Below are positions 42,037 to 51,810 of a stretch of DNA of 64,000 bases, piece by piece; position 1 is the first letter of the stretch, and each line of letters starts with the position of its first letter. The stretch comes from Stenotrophomonas ginsengisoli. Lineage in GTDB: Bacteria > Pseudomonadota > Gammaproteobacteria > Xanthomonadales > Xanthomonadaceae. The stretch is from positions 21,116-85,115 of the forward strand of contig NZ_LDJM01000032.1 in assembly GCF_001431485.1 (NCBI RefSeq), read 5' to 3'. The translations under genes and the position numbers were made by a program. The notes beneath the pieces are model-generated. The model was not told the origin of the DNA, made no database searches, and saw only the letters and a list, made by a program, of their open reading frames with translations.

Positions 42037-42519
42037 TCAGGGCAGCGGCGGCTTCGGGCTGGAGACCTCGACGGTATGGCTCGGGGTAGCCACCGGGCGG
42101 GCTTCCAGCTGGCCGATACGCTGGCGCAGCGCGGCAATCTCGGCGTGCAGCGCGGTCACTTCGTCGGCCGTGGGGACCTTGAGCCGGCGCAGGATCGACT
42201 GCACTTGATCATCCATGGCGTGCTCCACCTTGTCCCAGGTGCGTGCGGTGCGTTCGCGGGCCTGGCCCAGGCCGGCGGCCAGGTTGTCCTGCAGGGTGGA
42301 GGCATTGTCGGCAGCGGATTTTCCGCGTTGCTCGTAGGCCTGGCCATCGCGCACCAGGCTGTCGAACAGGCGGCTGCCTTCGCTCTGGGCACGGTTGAAT
42401 GCCCCCAGTCCGGCCAGCCAGACCTGGTGGGCCGAATCGCTCAGGCGCTGGGAGAAACGATCATTGCCGCTTGATTCGTGCTCGTGGCCCGGCGGCGGTG
42501 TGTGCGTGGAGTGGGTCAT
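42037..42519 (-). CDS. Phasin-family polyhydroxyalkanoate granule protein
   Basis: This 160-residue protein fits the poly(hydroxyalkanoate) granule-associated phasin family (PF05597 type). It has an amphipathic helical core FSQRLSDSAHQVWLAGLGAF, then SRLFDSLVRDGQAYEQRGK. A later region, VQSILRRLKVPTADEVTALHAEIAALRQRI, is the usual oligomerising coiled coil. Phasins coat PHA granules and control their size. The short proline-rich tail ends SPKPPLP. It lies 74 bases downstream of the PHA_gran_rgn gene on the same strand, and a strong terminator follows. Confidence 0.85.
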   Translation of the reverse strand: MTHSTHTPPPGHEHESSGNDRFSQRLSDSAHQVWLAGLGAFNRAQSEGSRLFDSLVRDGQAYEQRGKSAADNASTLQDNLAAGLGQARERTARTWDKVEHAMDDQVQSILRRLKVPTADEVTALHAEIAALRQRIGQLEARPVATPSHTVEVSSPKPPLP

Positions 42520-42593
42520 CGCTGCGTCCTGTTGCCGAAGAAACTGCCCAAGACTCTAGCCGCTGCCATTGTTGCCTGCACGTGATGACCGGA

Positions 42594-42863
42594 TCAGCCC
42601 AGGCGCTCGCCGAGTACGCGCTGGATTTCCTCTTCGACCATCGATTGCATCATCGAATAGGGAAACCCCAGCTGGGCGGTGACCCGCACCTGGCCCGGCA
42701 GCAGGCTGATCCGCCCATCCACACCGCTGCGTGCAAATACCAGGGCGTCACCGTCCCAGTGGTTGATGACCTGGAAACGTTCGCTCAGTTTTTCAGCAAT
42801 GGCCTGTACGACGTTGCGGACGGCACCGGCATCCAGGCCGTGCGGGTGGGAAATATCGATCAT
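42594..42863 (-). CDS. Polyhydroxyalkanoic acid system protein (PHA_gran_rgn family)
   Basis: This 89-residue protein matches the small family PF09650/TIGR02610 found with PHA genes. Features include HGLDAGAVRNVVQAIAEKLSERF, INHWDGDALVF and the end PYSMMQSMVEEEIQRVLGERLG. It is probably granule-associated or regulatory; the biochemical role is unknown. With the adjacent phasin gene it forms a small PHA unit on the minus strand, 15 kb away from the synthase genes. Confidence 0.85.
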   Translation of the reverse strand: MIDISHPHGLDAGAVRNVVQAIAEKLSERFQVINHWDGDALVFARSGVDGRISLLPGQVRVTAQLGFPYSMMQSMVEEEIQRVLGERLG

Positions 42864-42906
42864 GGGAAGGTGTGGTAATGAACAGTGCGGTTATTTTCGC
42901 CTGCAT

Positions 42907-42936
42907 TTGTCCAATGGCAAGTAAAACGCCTGTAAT
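42907..42936 (+). promoter_or_regulatory. Candidate promoter for the FHA-domain gene
   Basis: TTGTCC (42907-42912) and TGTAAT (42931-42936) are separated by 18 bases and lie 33 bases before ATG 42969. The opposite strand carries the PHA gene, so this gap probably holds divergent promoters. Confidence 0.4.
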
Positions 42937-42968
42937 AGACTCAATACACCTGATACGCTGCCGGCCTC

Positions 42969-43745
42969 ATGTTGCGCCTTCATTTTCCCAACCGCCCATC
43001 TGCCGACATTGCGTTGAATGATGGCCTGTGCCCGATCGTGCGCCACGCCTCCGGGCAGATCCTGGCCGGCGTCAGTGCGGTCGGAATGCTGTTGCTGGCC
43101 CGTTTCTGCCTTGACCGTCGCGGCCTCTGGCTGCAGATCAGCCATGACCGCGTGCATGTCCATGTCAACGGCCGTCCGGTCAAGCGCATGGCTTACGTCA
43201 GGAGCGGCGACCAGATCAATATCGATGGCCAGGATATGCACGTCCTCGGCCGCTTGCCCGGGCAAGCCTCCAGTCCGGGCCATACCGCGCTGCTGCGTGG
43301 GTATGGCGGGCACATCCACGGCCGTGCCTTTGCCCTGGACCGCAACTGGGTGCTGGGCAGCAGCGAGCAGGCCGATGTGGTGTTGCAGGACAAGACCCTG
43401 CCTGCGCTGTATGTGCGCATCCAGCCACAGGCAGACAAGCTCGACCTGCAGGTACTGCCCGGTGGTGCCCCGGTGCTGGTCAATGGCCAGCCGTGCCAGC
43501 AGTCCACGTTGCTGCCCGGTGACCAGATCGTGATCCATGACGGCATCCGCCTGGTGGTGGAATCGCCCGCTTTGCTGGCAGCCCCGGTGGTGGAACAGAC
43601 GCCGACGCAGAGCGAACCTGTCGCCGTGACCGCAGCGGCAGCCACGCCGGCCCGACCCGCGCGACTGGGCTGGTGGTGGCTGTTGCTGGCCGCCGTGGTG
43701 CTCGGTGGCAGCCTGGCCGCGCTGCTGTTGTTCGGGCCGCGCTGA
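42969..43745 (+). CDS. FHA-domain protein with C-terminal membrane anchor
   Basis: This 258-residue protein has tandem beta-rich domains. The part at about residues 90-200 has the FHA style (WVLGSSEQADVVLQDKTLPALYVRIQPQ, then VNGQPCQQSTLLPGDQIVIHDG). A first, similar half is at about 1-90 (VHVHVNGRPVKRMAYVRSGDQINIDG). A tail-anchor membrane segment follows (WWWLLLAAVVLGGSLAALLLFG, about 233-255). The domain would face the cytoplasm. The canonical FHA phosphothreonine residues are not all clear, since the usual GR-S-N-H pattern is altered. No kinase gene is adjacent. Confidence 0.6.
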   Translation: MLRLHFPNRPSADIALNDGLCPIVRHASGQILAGVSAVGMLLLARFCLDRRGLWLQISHDRVHVHVNGRPVKRMAYVRSGDQINIDGQDMHVLGRLPGQASSPGHTALLRGYGGHIHGRAFALDRNWVLGSSEQADVVLQDKTLPALYVRIQPQADKLDLQVLPGGAPVLVNGQPCQQSTLLPGDQIVIHDGIRLVVESPALLAAPVVEQTPTQSEPVAVTAAAATPARPARLGWWWLLLAAVVLGGSLAALLLFGPR

Positions 43746-43852
43746 CACCCTCACTGTTGCCTGCTGCAAACGATGCAAATGCAACTTTTTACAGGCGCAG
43801 CAAAGCCTTAGCGGCTGGGGCATACTGAAGGGCCCTACAGCTTTGGTGTGTC

Positions 43853-44938
43853 ATGTCGCGCGCGTTCAATTTCAGTGCCGGCCCTGCAACGTTGCCGGAA
43901 GTGGTCCTGCGTCAGGCGCAGGCGGAGATGCTGGAGTTTGGCGATGCCGGCGCATCCATTGTTGAAATGAGCCATCGCGGCCCGGAGTTCATCGCCGTGG
44001 CCAGCCAGGCTGAAGCTGACCTGCGTCAGCTGCTGTCCATCCCCGAGGACTATGCGGTGCTGTTCACCGCCGGTGGTGCGACCACCATCCAGGCCCTGCT
44101 GCCGTTGAATTTCGCAGCCCCCGGCCAGCGCGCTGATTATGTGGTCACCGGTCATTGGGGCAAGACGGCGATCAAGCAGGCCAGCCATTGCATAGATGCC
44201 CGGGTGGCGGCAAGCGGCGAGGCGGATGGCTTCACCAGCATTCCAGCGCGTGAGGGCTGGCAGCTTGGCGCGGATGCGGCCTATGTGCACATCACCGACA
44301 ACGAGACCATCCACGGCGTGCAGTTCGCCGCTGCGCCGGAGACCGGCGATGTTCCGCTGTTCGCCGATTTTTCCTCGTCCATCGCCTCGGCGCCACTGGA
44401 TGTGCGCAAGTACGGCTTGATCTATGCCGGGGCGCAGAAGAACCTGGGGCCGGTGGGCATCAGTGTGGTGATCGTGCGCCGCGACCTGCTGCAGCGGCCC
44501 GGCCAGCCACGCGCGGACATCTTCAACTACGCCTCGCTGGCCGCCCGCGATTCAATGCTCAACACCCCGCCCACCTGGAACTGGTACCTGCTCGGCCTGA
44601 CCGTGCGCTGGATGCTCGAGCAGGGCGGGGTGGAGCACTTCGCCGCGCTCAATGCGCGCAAGGCCGCTGCGGTGTACCAGGCCATCGACGGTTCCGGCGG
44701 TTTCTACCGCAATGCAGTGGACCCGGCCGTGCGTTCGGTGATGAACATTCCCTTCTTCCTGCCCGATGACACCCTCAATGCCCGTTTCGTGGCCCAGGCC
44801 AAGGCGGCCGGGTTGCTGGCCCTGAAGGGACACAAGGCGGTCGGCGGCATCCGCGCCTCGCTGTACAACGCCATGCCCCTGGCAGGGGCCCAGGCACTGG
44901 CCGCGTTCATGGCCGATTTCCAGCAACACAACGGCTGA
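43853..44938 (+). CDS. serC: Phosphoserine aminotransferase
   Basis: This 361-residue PLP enzyme forms phosphoserine from phosphohydroxypyruvate and also serves vitamin B6 synthesis. The family start [19 protein letters not shown] is present. PLP Lys196 is in [10 protein letters not shown], and [12 protein letters not shown] near the end is standard. ATG 43853 is the first start. The serC-pheA-aroA order is a conserved gammaproteobacterial cluster, and the gaps are short enough for one transcript. Confidence 0.96.
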   Translation: MSRAFNFSAGPATLPEVVLRQAQAEMLEFGDAGASIVEMSHRGPEFIAVASQAEADLRQLLSIPEDYAVLFTAGGATTIQALLPLNFAAPGQRADYVVTGHWGKTAIKQASHCIDARVAASGEADGFTSIPAREGWQLGADAAYVHITDNETIHGVQFAAAPETGDVPLFADFSSSIASAPLDVRKYGLIYAGAQKNLGPVGISVVIVRRDLLQRPGQPRADIFNYASLAARDSMLNTPPTWNWYLLGLTVRWMLEQGGVEHFAALNARKAAAVYQAIDGSGGFYRNAVDPAVRSVMNIPFFLPDDTLNARFVAQAKAAGLLALKGHKAVGGIRASLYNAMPLAGAQALAAFMADFQQHNG

Positions 44939-44992
44939 AGACGCGTTGCCTTGAGCAACTCTCGGCGCCCCCCACGAGCAAGATCAAAGACC

Positions 44993-46141
44993 ATGGCAGC
45001 AAAGAAAACCAGCAAGGGCAGCACGCCTGCCGCCGAGAAGAGCGCGGGCAAGGCAACGGCAGCACCACAACTGGCCGATGTGCGTGCGCGTATCGACCAG
45101 ATCGACCGCGACATCCAGACCCTGATTGCCGAACGTGCGCAGATGGCCCACCAGGTCGGCAAGGCCAAGGGCAAGCTGGCCCAGGCGGTGGATTACTACC
45201 GCCCCGAGCGCGAGGCCCAGGTGTTGCGCATGGTGGTGGACCGCAACCAGGGTCCGTTGTCCGACGAGCTGCTGGTGCATGTGTACCGCGAGATCATGTC
45301 GGCCTGTCTGGCCCAGCAGGAGCCGCTCAAGATCGGTTATCTCGGCCCGGAAGGTACCTTCAGCCAGCAGGCCGTGCTCAAGCATTTCGGCCGCTCCGCC
45401 ATCGGCCTGCCGATGGCCAGCATCGAGGAAGTGTTCGGCGAGGTGGAAGCCGGCAATGCCGACTTCGGCGTGGTGCCGGTGGAAAATTCGGGCCAGGGCA
45501 CCATCCAGGTCACCCTGGACATGTTCCTGACCTCCAACCTGAAAATCTGCGGTGAGGTCGAGCTGCGGGTCAACCAGTACCTGCTCTCGCGCAGCGGTCG
45601 CATCGAGGACATCGAGCGCATCTACTCCCACCCGCAGTCCTTCGCCCAGACCGCGGCCTGGCTGCGCTCCAACCTGCCCAAGGTGGAGAAGATCCCGGTG
45701 TCCAGCAATGCCGAAGGCGCCCGCCGCGCCCGCGCCAGCGACGATGCGGCCTCCATCGGCGGGGAAAGTGCCGCCCAGGTCTATGGCCTGAAGAAGGTGG
45801 TCACCCGGCCGATCCAGACCGATGCCGACAACACCACCCGTTTTTTGGTCCTGGGCCGGCAGATCTTCCCGACCTCCGGACACGACCGCACATCGGTATT
45901 GGTGTTCATCCATGACAAGCCCGGCGCGCTGTTTGATGTGCTCAGCCCGTTCGCCCGCCACGGCATCTCGATGAACCGCATCGAGTCGCGCCCGTCCCAC
46001 CAGGCCAAGTGGGAGTACGGCTTCTTTATCGACCTGGCCGGCCATGTGGATGATCCGGCCATGCAGGCCGCGCTGGCCGAATTGGCTGCCCAGGCCACCG
46101 ACATCAAGGTGCTGGGTTCCTACCCGGTGGCCATCCCCTGA
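44993..46141 (+). CDS. pheA: Bifunctional chorismate mutase/prephenate dehydratase (P-protein)
   Basis: This 382-residue enzyme has, after a Lys/Ala-rich N-terminal extension (about 1-22), a chorismate mutase AroQ domain (about 25-105; RARIDQIDRDIQTLIAERAQ), a prephenate dehydratase domain (about 110-290; IGYLGPEGTFSQQAVLKHFG, VPVENSGQGTIQVTLD and the TRF motif) and a C-terminal ACT domain (about 300-380; TSVLVFIHDKPGALFDVL) for phenylalanine feedback. ATG 44993 is preferred to a TTG at 44951. It leads to phenylpyruvate in phenylalanine synthesis. Confidence 0.95.
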   Translation: MAAKKTSKGSTPAAEKSAGKATAAPQLADVRARIDQIDRDIQTLIAERAQMAHQVGKAKGKLAQAVDYYRPEREAQVLRMVVDRNQGPLSDELLVHVYREIMSACLAQQEPLKIGYLGPEGTFSQQAVLKHFGRSAIGLPMASIEEVFGEVEAGNADFGVVPVENSGQGTIQVTLDMFLTSNLKICGEVELRVNQYLLSRSGRIEDIERIYSHPQSFAQTAAWLRSNLPKVEKIPVSSNAEGARRARASDDAASIGGESAAQVYGLKKVVTRPIQTDADNTTRFLVLGRQIFPTSGHDRTSVLVFIHDKPGALFDVLSPFARHGISMNRIESRPSHQAKWEYGFFIDLAGHVDDPAMQAALAELAAQATDIKVLGSYPVAIP

Positions 46142-46206
46142 AATACCCGCAGATTTCCGGCATGGCCGCACTGCTGGCCATGCCCCCAGAGCAAAGGTTG
46201 TGTGTG

Positions 46207-47523
46207 ATGTCAGACCCGCATTCGTACTGGATTGCCACCCCGGGCACCGCGCTGCACGGTGAGTTGAGCGTGCCCGGCGACAAATCCATTTCCCACCGTG
46301 CGGTGATGTTTGCCGCCCTGGCTGACGGCAGCAGCCGCATCGATGGCTTTCTGGAAGGCGAGGATACCCGCGCCACCGCGCGCATCTTCGAGCAGCTGGG
46401 CGTACGCATCGAAATCCCGTCAGGCAGCACCCGCATCGTTCATGGTGTCGGCGTGGATGGCCTGAAGGCACCGCAACAGGCCCTGGACTGCGGCAATGCC
46501 GGTACCGGCATGCGTCTGCTGGCCGGGCTGCTGGCCGCCCAGTCGTTTGACAGCACCCTGACCGGTGATGCCTCGCTGAGCAAGCGGCCGATGCGCCGGG
46601 TCACCGGCCCGTTGGCGCAGATGGGCGCGCGTATCGATACCGGTGATGACGGCACCCCGCCGTTGCACATCCATGGCGGGCAAGCGTTGACCGGCATCGA
46701 CTATGCCTTGCCGGTGGCCAGTGCCCAGGTCAAGTCGGCGCTGCTGCTGGCCGGCCTGTATGCGGAAGGGGAGACCTCGGTACTCGAGCCGCACCCCACC
46801 CGCGACTACACCGAGCGCATGCTGCGTGCCTTTGGCGTGGCGATTGATTTTTCCCCCGGCCAAGCACGCCTGCGTGGCGGGCAGCGGCTGCGTGCCACCG
46901 ACGTGGTGGTGCCGGCCGACTTCTCCTCGGCGGCGTTCTTCCTGGTCGCGGCCAGCATCATCCCCGGCTCGCAACTGTTGTTGCGCCAGGTGGGCCTGAA
47001 CCCGCGTCGGACCGGCTTGTTGGCGGCGCTGAAACTGATGGGAGCAGACATCAGCACCTCCAACCACGCTCAGCAGGGTGGCGAAGAAGTGGCTGACCTG
47101 CATGTGCGCTATGCGCCCCTGCACGGCGCCGTGATTCCAGAAGCGCTGGTGCCGGACATGATCGACGAATTCCCGGCCTTGTTCGTCGCCGCGGCCGCAG
47201 CCACTGGCCAGACCGTGATCAGCGGCGCTGCCGAGTTGCGGGTCAAGGAATCAGACCGTCTGGCGGCCATGGCCACGGGCTTGCGCAGCCTGGGCATCCA
47301 GGTCGATGAGGTGGCCGACGGGGCAACGATCCATGGCGGGGTGATCGGCCCGGGCAGCATCCAGGCCCACGGCGACCACCGCATCGCGATGGCCTTTGCC
47401 ATTGCCGGCCAGCTGGCCACGGGCCCGGTGCGGGTCAATGATGTGGCCAATGTGGCCACCTCGTTCCCGGGCTTTGACTCCCTGGCACGTGGCTGCGGCT
47501 TTGCCCTGCAGGCAGGACAATGA
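46207..47523 (+). CDS. aroA: 3-phosphoshikimate 1-carboxyvinyltransferase (EPSP synthase)
   Basis: This 438-residue shikimate-pathway enzyme joins shikimate-3-phosphate and PEP. Motifs are VPGDKSISHRAVMFAALADG, CGNAGTGMRLLAG, ASAQVKSALLLAG, ELRVKESDRLAAMATG and GDHRIAMAFAIAG. Several match class II EPSP synthases (SAQVK, LEGEDTRAT, GDASLSKRPM) rather than the E. coli class. The Gly in NAGTGMR, the position replaced by Ala in the glyphosate-tolerant Agrobacterium CP4 enzyme, is retained. ATG 46207 follows AAAGG; the frame opens earlier without similarity. It ends the serC cluster. Confidence 0.95.
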   Translation: MSDPHSYWIATPGTALHGELSVPGDKSISHRAVMFAALADGSSRIDGFLEGEDTRATARIFEQLGVRIEIPSGSTRIVHGVGVDGLKAPQQALDCGNAGTGMRLLAGLLAAQSFDSTLTGDASLSKRPMRRVTGPLAQMGARIDTGDDGTPPLHIHGGQALTGIDYALPVASAQVKSALLLAGLYAEGETSVLEPHPTRDYTERMLRAFGVAIDFSPGQARLRGGQRLRATDVVVPADFSSAAFFLVAASIIPGSQLLLRQVGLNPRRTGLLAALKLMGADISTSNHAQQGGEEVADLHVRYAPLHGAVIPEALVPDMIDEFPALFVAAAAATGQTVISGAAELRVKESDRLAAMATGLRSLGIQVDEVADGATIHGGVIGPGSIQAHGDHRIAMAFAIAGQLATGPVRVNDVANVATSFPGFDSLARGCGFALQAGQ

Positions 47524-47528
47524 GCTGA

Positions 47529-47699
47529 TCAGCGCTGCGCGTGGACGAGCTGCCCGGACACGGGCGGCTTGGTCTGGGTGTGTTGCTCACGCACCCAGAG
47601 CAGGGCGCTGAGGAACATGATCGCCACCAGCACGACGGTGACGGCGCTGCCGCGATGCATGCGCGGCAGTTTCCAGCTGGCTTGAAGGCGTCGGGACAT
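47529..47699 (-). CDS. Possible small single-pass membrane protein
   Basis: A 56-codon open frame runs from ATG 47699 (or ATG 47705, two codons longer) to TGA 47531-47529. It encodes a basic N-terminus (MSRRLQASWKLPRMHRG), a membrane segment (AVTVVLVAIMFLSALLW) and a short polar tail. It sits in the 288-base gap between aroA and the TonB-like gene, on the same strand as the latter. No ribosome site is evident and I recognise no family, so it may be non-coding. Confidence 0.35.
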   Translation of the reverse strand: MSRRLQASWKLPRMHRGSAVTVVLVAIMFLSALLWVREQHTQTKPPVSGQLVHAQR

Positions 47700-47811
47700 G
47701 GGCATCTACGGCACGATGGCCGGCCATTGTGCTTGCATGGCCTGTAGCGGAAATGTGCACTGACGCCGGATTCAGACAAATCGGCGCGGCCTTTGGGCAG
47801 GGTCGTTCAGC

Positions 47812-48465
47812 TCAGGGACTGAATTCGATCGGTATCTGCACTTCCCCCGGCACGGGCTGCCCGGCACTGAGTGCCGGCTGGAAGCGCCAGCGCTGGACCG
47901 CATCCACAGCCGCGCGGTCCAGTGCACGCGAGCCGCTGCGTTCGGCAACCGAAACCCGGCTGGGCCGGCCCTGGCTGTCGACCAGGACGTTGAGCAGGAC
48001 CACACCGCGTTCGCCCTTGCGCAGCGCACTGGCCGGATACTGCGGGGCCGGGCTTTGCTCGGCGATGCGCTGGGGCGGTGAATCGTTCGTGGATGACGAC
48101 GGCACTGGTGTCGCCGGGGCCGTGGCTACCGGTTCAACCGGGGCGGCTTCGGCCAGTGGTTCCGGTGCGGCAGGTGGCGCCTGCTCCACCAGATGCGGCC
48201 TGGCCTGGTCGCTGCCCGGCTGCGGTGCCGGCATGTGGCTGGCCCCACCGGCAGCCATTGGCGTCGGCAGCGGGGCCAGGGCGATGTCCTGGGTCGGGGA
48301 GGCCTCGCCATCGGCCTGGAAGAAGGTCTTGTCGCGCCCACTTAGCCAGCTGAGCAGAAACAGCAGTACACCCAGGGCGAAGGCGGCAGCCACCCACAAC
48401 CGCGCCCGGGGCGGGAAGGTGATGGAAAACGTGCGGGATGGTTGCTGCTGTAGTTCTTCGGTCAT
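47812..48465 (-). CDS. TonB-family energy transducer
   Basis: This 217-residue protein has an N-terminal membrane anchor (LWVAAAFALGVLLFLLSWL, about 21-40), a Pro/Ala-rich periplasmic spacer, and a C-terminal TonB domain (about 140-217). The domain is marked by PQYPASALRKGERGVVLLNVLVD, ALDRAAVDAVQRWRFQPA and IPIEFSP. It would couple inner-membrane proton motive force to outer-membrane receptors, possibly the TonB-dependent receptor at 12.5 kb. exbB and exbD are not adjacent, so it may be an accessory TonB. ATG 48465 is divergent from serS. Confidence 0.82.
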   Translation of the reverse strand: MTEELQQQPSRTFSITFPPRARLWVAAAFALGVLLFLLSWLSGRDKTFFQADGEASPTQDIALAPLPTPMAAGGASHMPAPQPGSDQARPHLVEQAPPAAPEPLAEAAPVEPVATAPATPVPSSSTNDSPPQRIAEQSPAPQYPASALRKGERGVVLLNVLVDSQGRPSRVSVAERSGSRALDRAAVDAVQRWRFQPALSAGQPVPGEVQIPIEFSP

Positions 48466-48555
48466 GGCGCGGCAGGCATCATTGAGAATCAAGCAACCCC
48501 ATTGCACCGGTAGTGGCGCATGTGGTCAAGCATAAAAAAGCCGGAAGGGCGATAA

Positions 48556-49863
<1,308 letters not shown>

Positions 49864-49886
49864 GCCCTGCTGGCGGCCATGCCCGG

Positions 49887-49911
49887 AGGCCCGCGCAAGC
49901 GGGCCTTTTTT
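49887..49911 (+). terminator. Rho-independent terminator after serS
   Basis: AGGCCCGC (49887-49894) and GCGGGCCT (49899-49906) form a stem with a GCAA loop, followed by TTTTT. Confidence 0.9.
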
Positions 49912-50027
49912 GTGGCTGCCAAATGATGCGCGGGCCAGGTGTTGAAAGCGTACCGATCCGGCCCCATTTCGTTGCATGCGCAGCATCAAGCTGTTCCAAT
50001 TCATCCAATTGTCCTGACAGCGCCACC

Positions 50028-51023
50028 ATGACCGATCTCAACGACCTGTATTACTTCGCCATGGTGGTCGACCATGGTGGCTTCGCTGCGGCCGAGCGAG
50101 CCCTGGGCATTCCCAAGTCGCGTCTGAGCCGGCGCATCAGCCAGTTGGAAACCGAACTGGGGGTACGCCTGCTGCAGCGCTCCACCCGCCGCTTCGCCGT
50201 CACCGATGTGGGCATGAACGTGCACCGCCATGCCCAGGCCATGCTGGCAGAGGCGCAATCGGCGCGCGAGGTGGTGGACCGCCTCAGTGCCGAGCCGCGT
50301 GGCCTGGTCCGGGTCAGCGTGCCGGTCTCGCTGGCGCAGATGCAGCTGCCCAAGCTGTTGCCGCAGTTCCTCAAGGACCACCCGCAGGTACGCATCCAGC
50401 TCAATGTCACCAACCGCCGCGTCGACCTGATCAATGAAGGGGTGGATGTGGCCCTGCGCGTGCGCTCGCGCCTGGATGATGATGGTTCGCTGGTGATGCG
50501 CAGCTTCGGCCAGGTGCAGGAGCTGCTGGTGGCCAGTCCGGGCTATCTGGATCGCGCCGGCCGCCCGCAATCGCCGGAGGAGCTGGAGCAGCATGTCACC
50601 CTGAGCTCGAGCGAGGACGAGGCGCGCCAGCGTTGGGAGCTGCATGGACCGGAAGGGCAGGTGCGCCGGGTCGATCTGCAGCCGCGCCTGTCCGGCTTCG
50701 ATTTCCCCTTGCTGCAGGCCATGGTCAAGGATGGCTTCGGCATCACCATGCTGCCGGAGACCGTGTGCGCCGATGCGGTACGCCGTGGCGAGCTGGAGGT
50801 GGTACTGCCGGGCTGGCGCCTGCCGCAGGGTATCTGCCATGCCGTGTTTGCCTCGCGCCGCGGCCTGCTGCCGGCGGTGCGGGTGTTCATCGACTACCTG
50901 GCCGAGCACCTGCCGGACATGCTCGAGTCTTCGCGCCTGGACTGCGGCGGCAAGTGCGAGCAACTGCGCGAGCAGCGCCCGCCGGTCTCGTTGTTGGCTG
51001 CAATGAACGTGGATGCCGGCTGA
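50028..51023 (+). CDS. LysR-family transcriptional regulator
   Basis: This 331-residue regulator has an N-terminal winged helix (about 1-60; LNDLYYFAMVVDHGGFAAAERALGIPKSRLSRRISQLE) and a LysR substrate-binding domain (about 90-290). Its closest style is the group that includes PA-type regulators with the sequence LVRVSVPVSLAQMQLPKLLPQF. No divergent target gene is present; serS lies upstream on the same strand and ends at a terminator. A pair of CCAATT direct repeats 10 bases apart (about 49997-50012) lies just before the start and could be part of its promoter. The C-terminal 30 residues are not conserved in the family. Confidence 0.85.
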   Translation: MTDLNDLYYFAMVVDHGGFAAAERALGIPKSRLSRRISQLETELGVRLLQRSTRRFAVTDVGMNVHRHAQAMLAEAQSAREVVDRLSAEPRGLVRVSVPVSLAQMQLPKLLPQFLKDHPQVRIQLNVTNRRVDLINEGVDVALRVRSRLDDDGSLVMRSFGQVQELLVASPGYLDRAGRPQSPEELEQHVTLSSSEDEARQRWELHGPEGQVRRVDLQPRLSGFDFPLLQAMVKDGFGITMLPETVCADAVRRGELEVVLPGWRLPQGICHAVFASRRGLLPAVRVFIDYLAEHLPDMLESSRLDCGGKCEQLREQRPPVSLLAAMNVDAG

Positions 51024-51048
51024 AATTTTACGCTTTTCGTGCGAGAAT
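51020..51048 (+). promoter_or_regulatory. Candidate promoter of tRNA-Ser
   Basis: CTGAAA (51020-51025) and GAGAAT (51043-51048), 17 bases apart, precede the tRNA by 41 bases. GTGCGA-GAA-TCGCAC (51039-51053) is a small inverted repeat across the -10. Confidence 0.35.
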
Positions 51049-51089
51049 CGCACACCCGCTTGATGCCTGTTTTGTTTCGGCATCCGTAC

Positions 51090-51179
51090 GGAGAGATGGC
51101 CGAGCGGTTTAAGGCACCGGTCTTGAAAACCGGCGAAGGGTCAAACCTTCCGTGGGTTCGAATCCCACTCTCTCCGCCA
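51090..51179 (+). tRNA. tRNA-Ser (anticodon UGA)
   Basis: A 90-base serine tRNA has the acceptor stem GGAGAGA/TCTCTCC, discriminator G and encoded CCA (51177-51179). The anticodon TGA is at 51124-51126 in the loop CTTGAAA. It has the long variable arm expected for class II tRNAs and the T-loop GGTTCGAATCC. It reads UCA and related serine codons. A terminator follows at once. Confidence 0.97.
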
Positions 51180-51183
51180 GTTG

Positions 51184-51211
51184 AAAGGCTCCAGCGTGCT
51201 GGGGCCTTTTT
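51184..51211 (+). terminator. Terminator after tRNA-Ser
   Basis: A 12-bp stem (51184-51195 with 51198-51209, one G-U pair) with a minimal loop ends in TTTTT. Confidence 0.88.
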
Positions 51212-51231
51212 GCTATGCACAGGACAGCGCG

Positions 51232-51759
51232 ATGAGCGATCAGCACAGCACCGATTTGCACTGGATGCGCCAGGCCCTGGCGTTGGCTGAGCGTGCGCGC
51301 AGCGAACACGACGAGATCCCGGTCGGGGCGGTGCTGCTGGGCCCGGACGGGCAACTGATCGGGGAAGGCTACAACCGCAACATCATCGACCATGACCCCA
51401 GCGCGCATGCCGAGATCATGGCCCTGCGTGTCGGCGGCCAGGTGCTGGGCAACCACCGCCTGATCGATTGCACCCTGTACGTGACCCTGGAGCCGTGCGC
51501 GATGTGCGCGATGGCCATTGTCCATGCCCGGGTCAAGCGCCTGGTGTTCGGCGCGGCCGACAGCAAGACCGGCGCCTGCGGTGGGGTGTTCGATTTGATC
51601 GGCGATCCGCGCCACAACCACAAGGTGACGGTGACATCGGGCGTTCTCGGTGAGCTGGCCAGCGTCACCCTGAGCAACTACTTCCGGGCCAAACGCGGGC
51701 GTCCGCTGCTGCCGCTGCCTGCCAGCCACTGCCACAGCGATGGCGGCGGCGTAGAATAG
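51232..51759 (+). CDS. tadA: tRNA-specific adenosine deaminase
   Basis: This 175-residue zinc deaminase makes inosine at position 34 of tRNA-Arg(ACG). The catalytic motif HAEIMAL holds the first zinc ligand and the Glu; PCAMCAMAI holds the two Cys ligands. VPVG-like EIPVGAVLL and FGAADSKTGACGG are also family features. ATG 51232 follows AGGA and lies 20 bases after the tRNA terminator. Length is normal. orn follows 51 bases later. Confidence 0.95.
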   Translation: MSDQHSTDLHWMRQALALAERARSEHDEIPVGAVLLGPDGQLIGEGYNRNIIDHDPSAHAEIMALRVGGQVLGNHRLIDCTLYVTLEPCAMCAMAIVHARVKRLVFGAADSKTGACGGVFDLIGDPRHNHKVTVTSGVLGELASVTLSNYFRAKRGRPLLPLPASHCHSDGGGVE

Positions 51760-51810
51760 GGCGCTTGCCGGCCGCGATGCCGGCCTTCTTGGTTTTGACA
51801 AGGCGACGCA

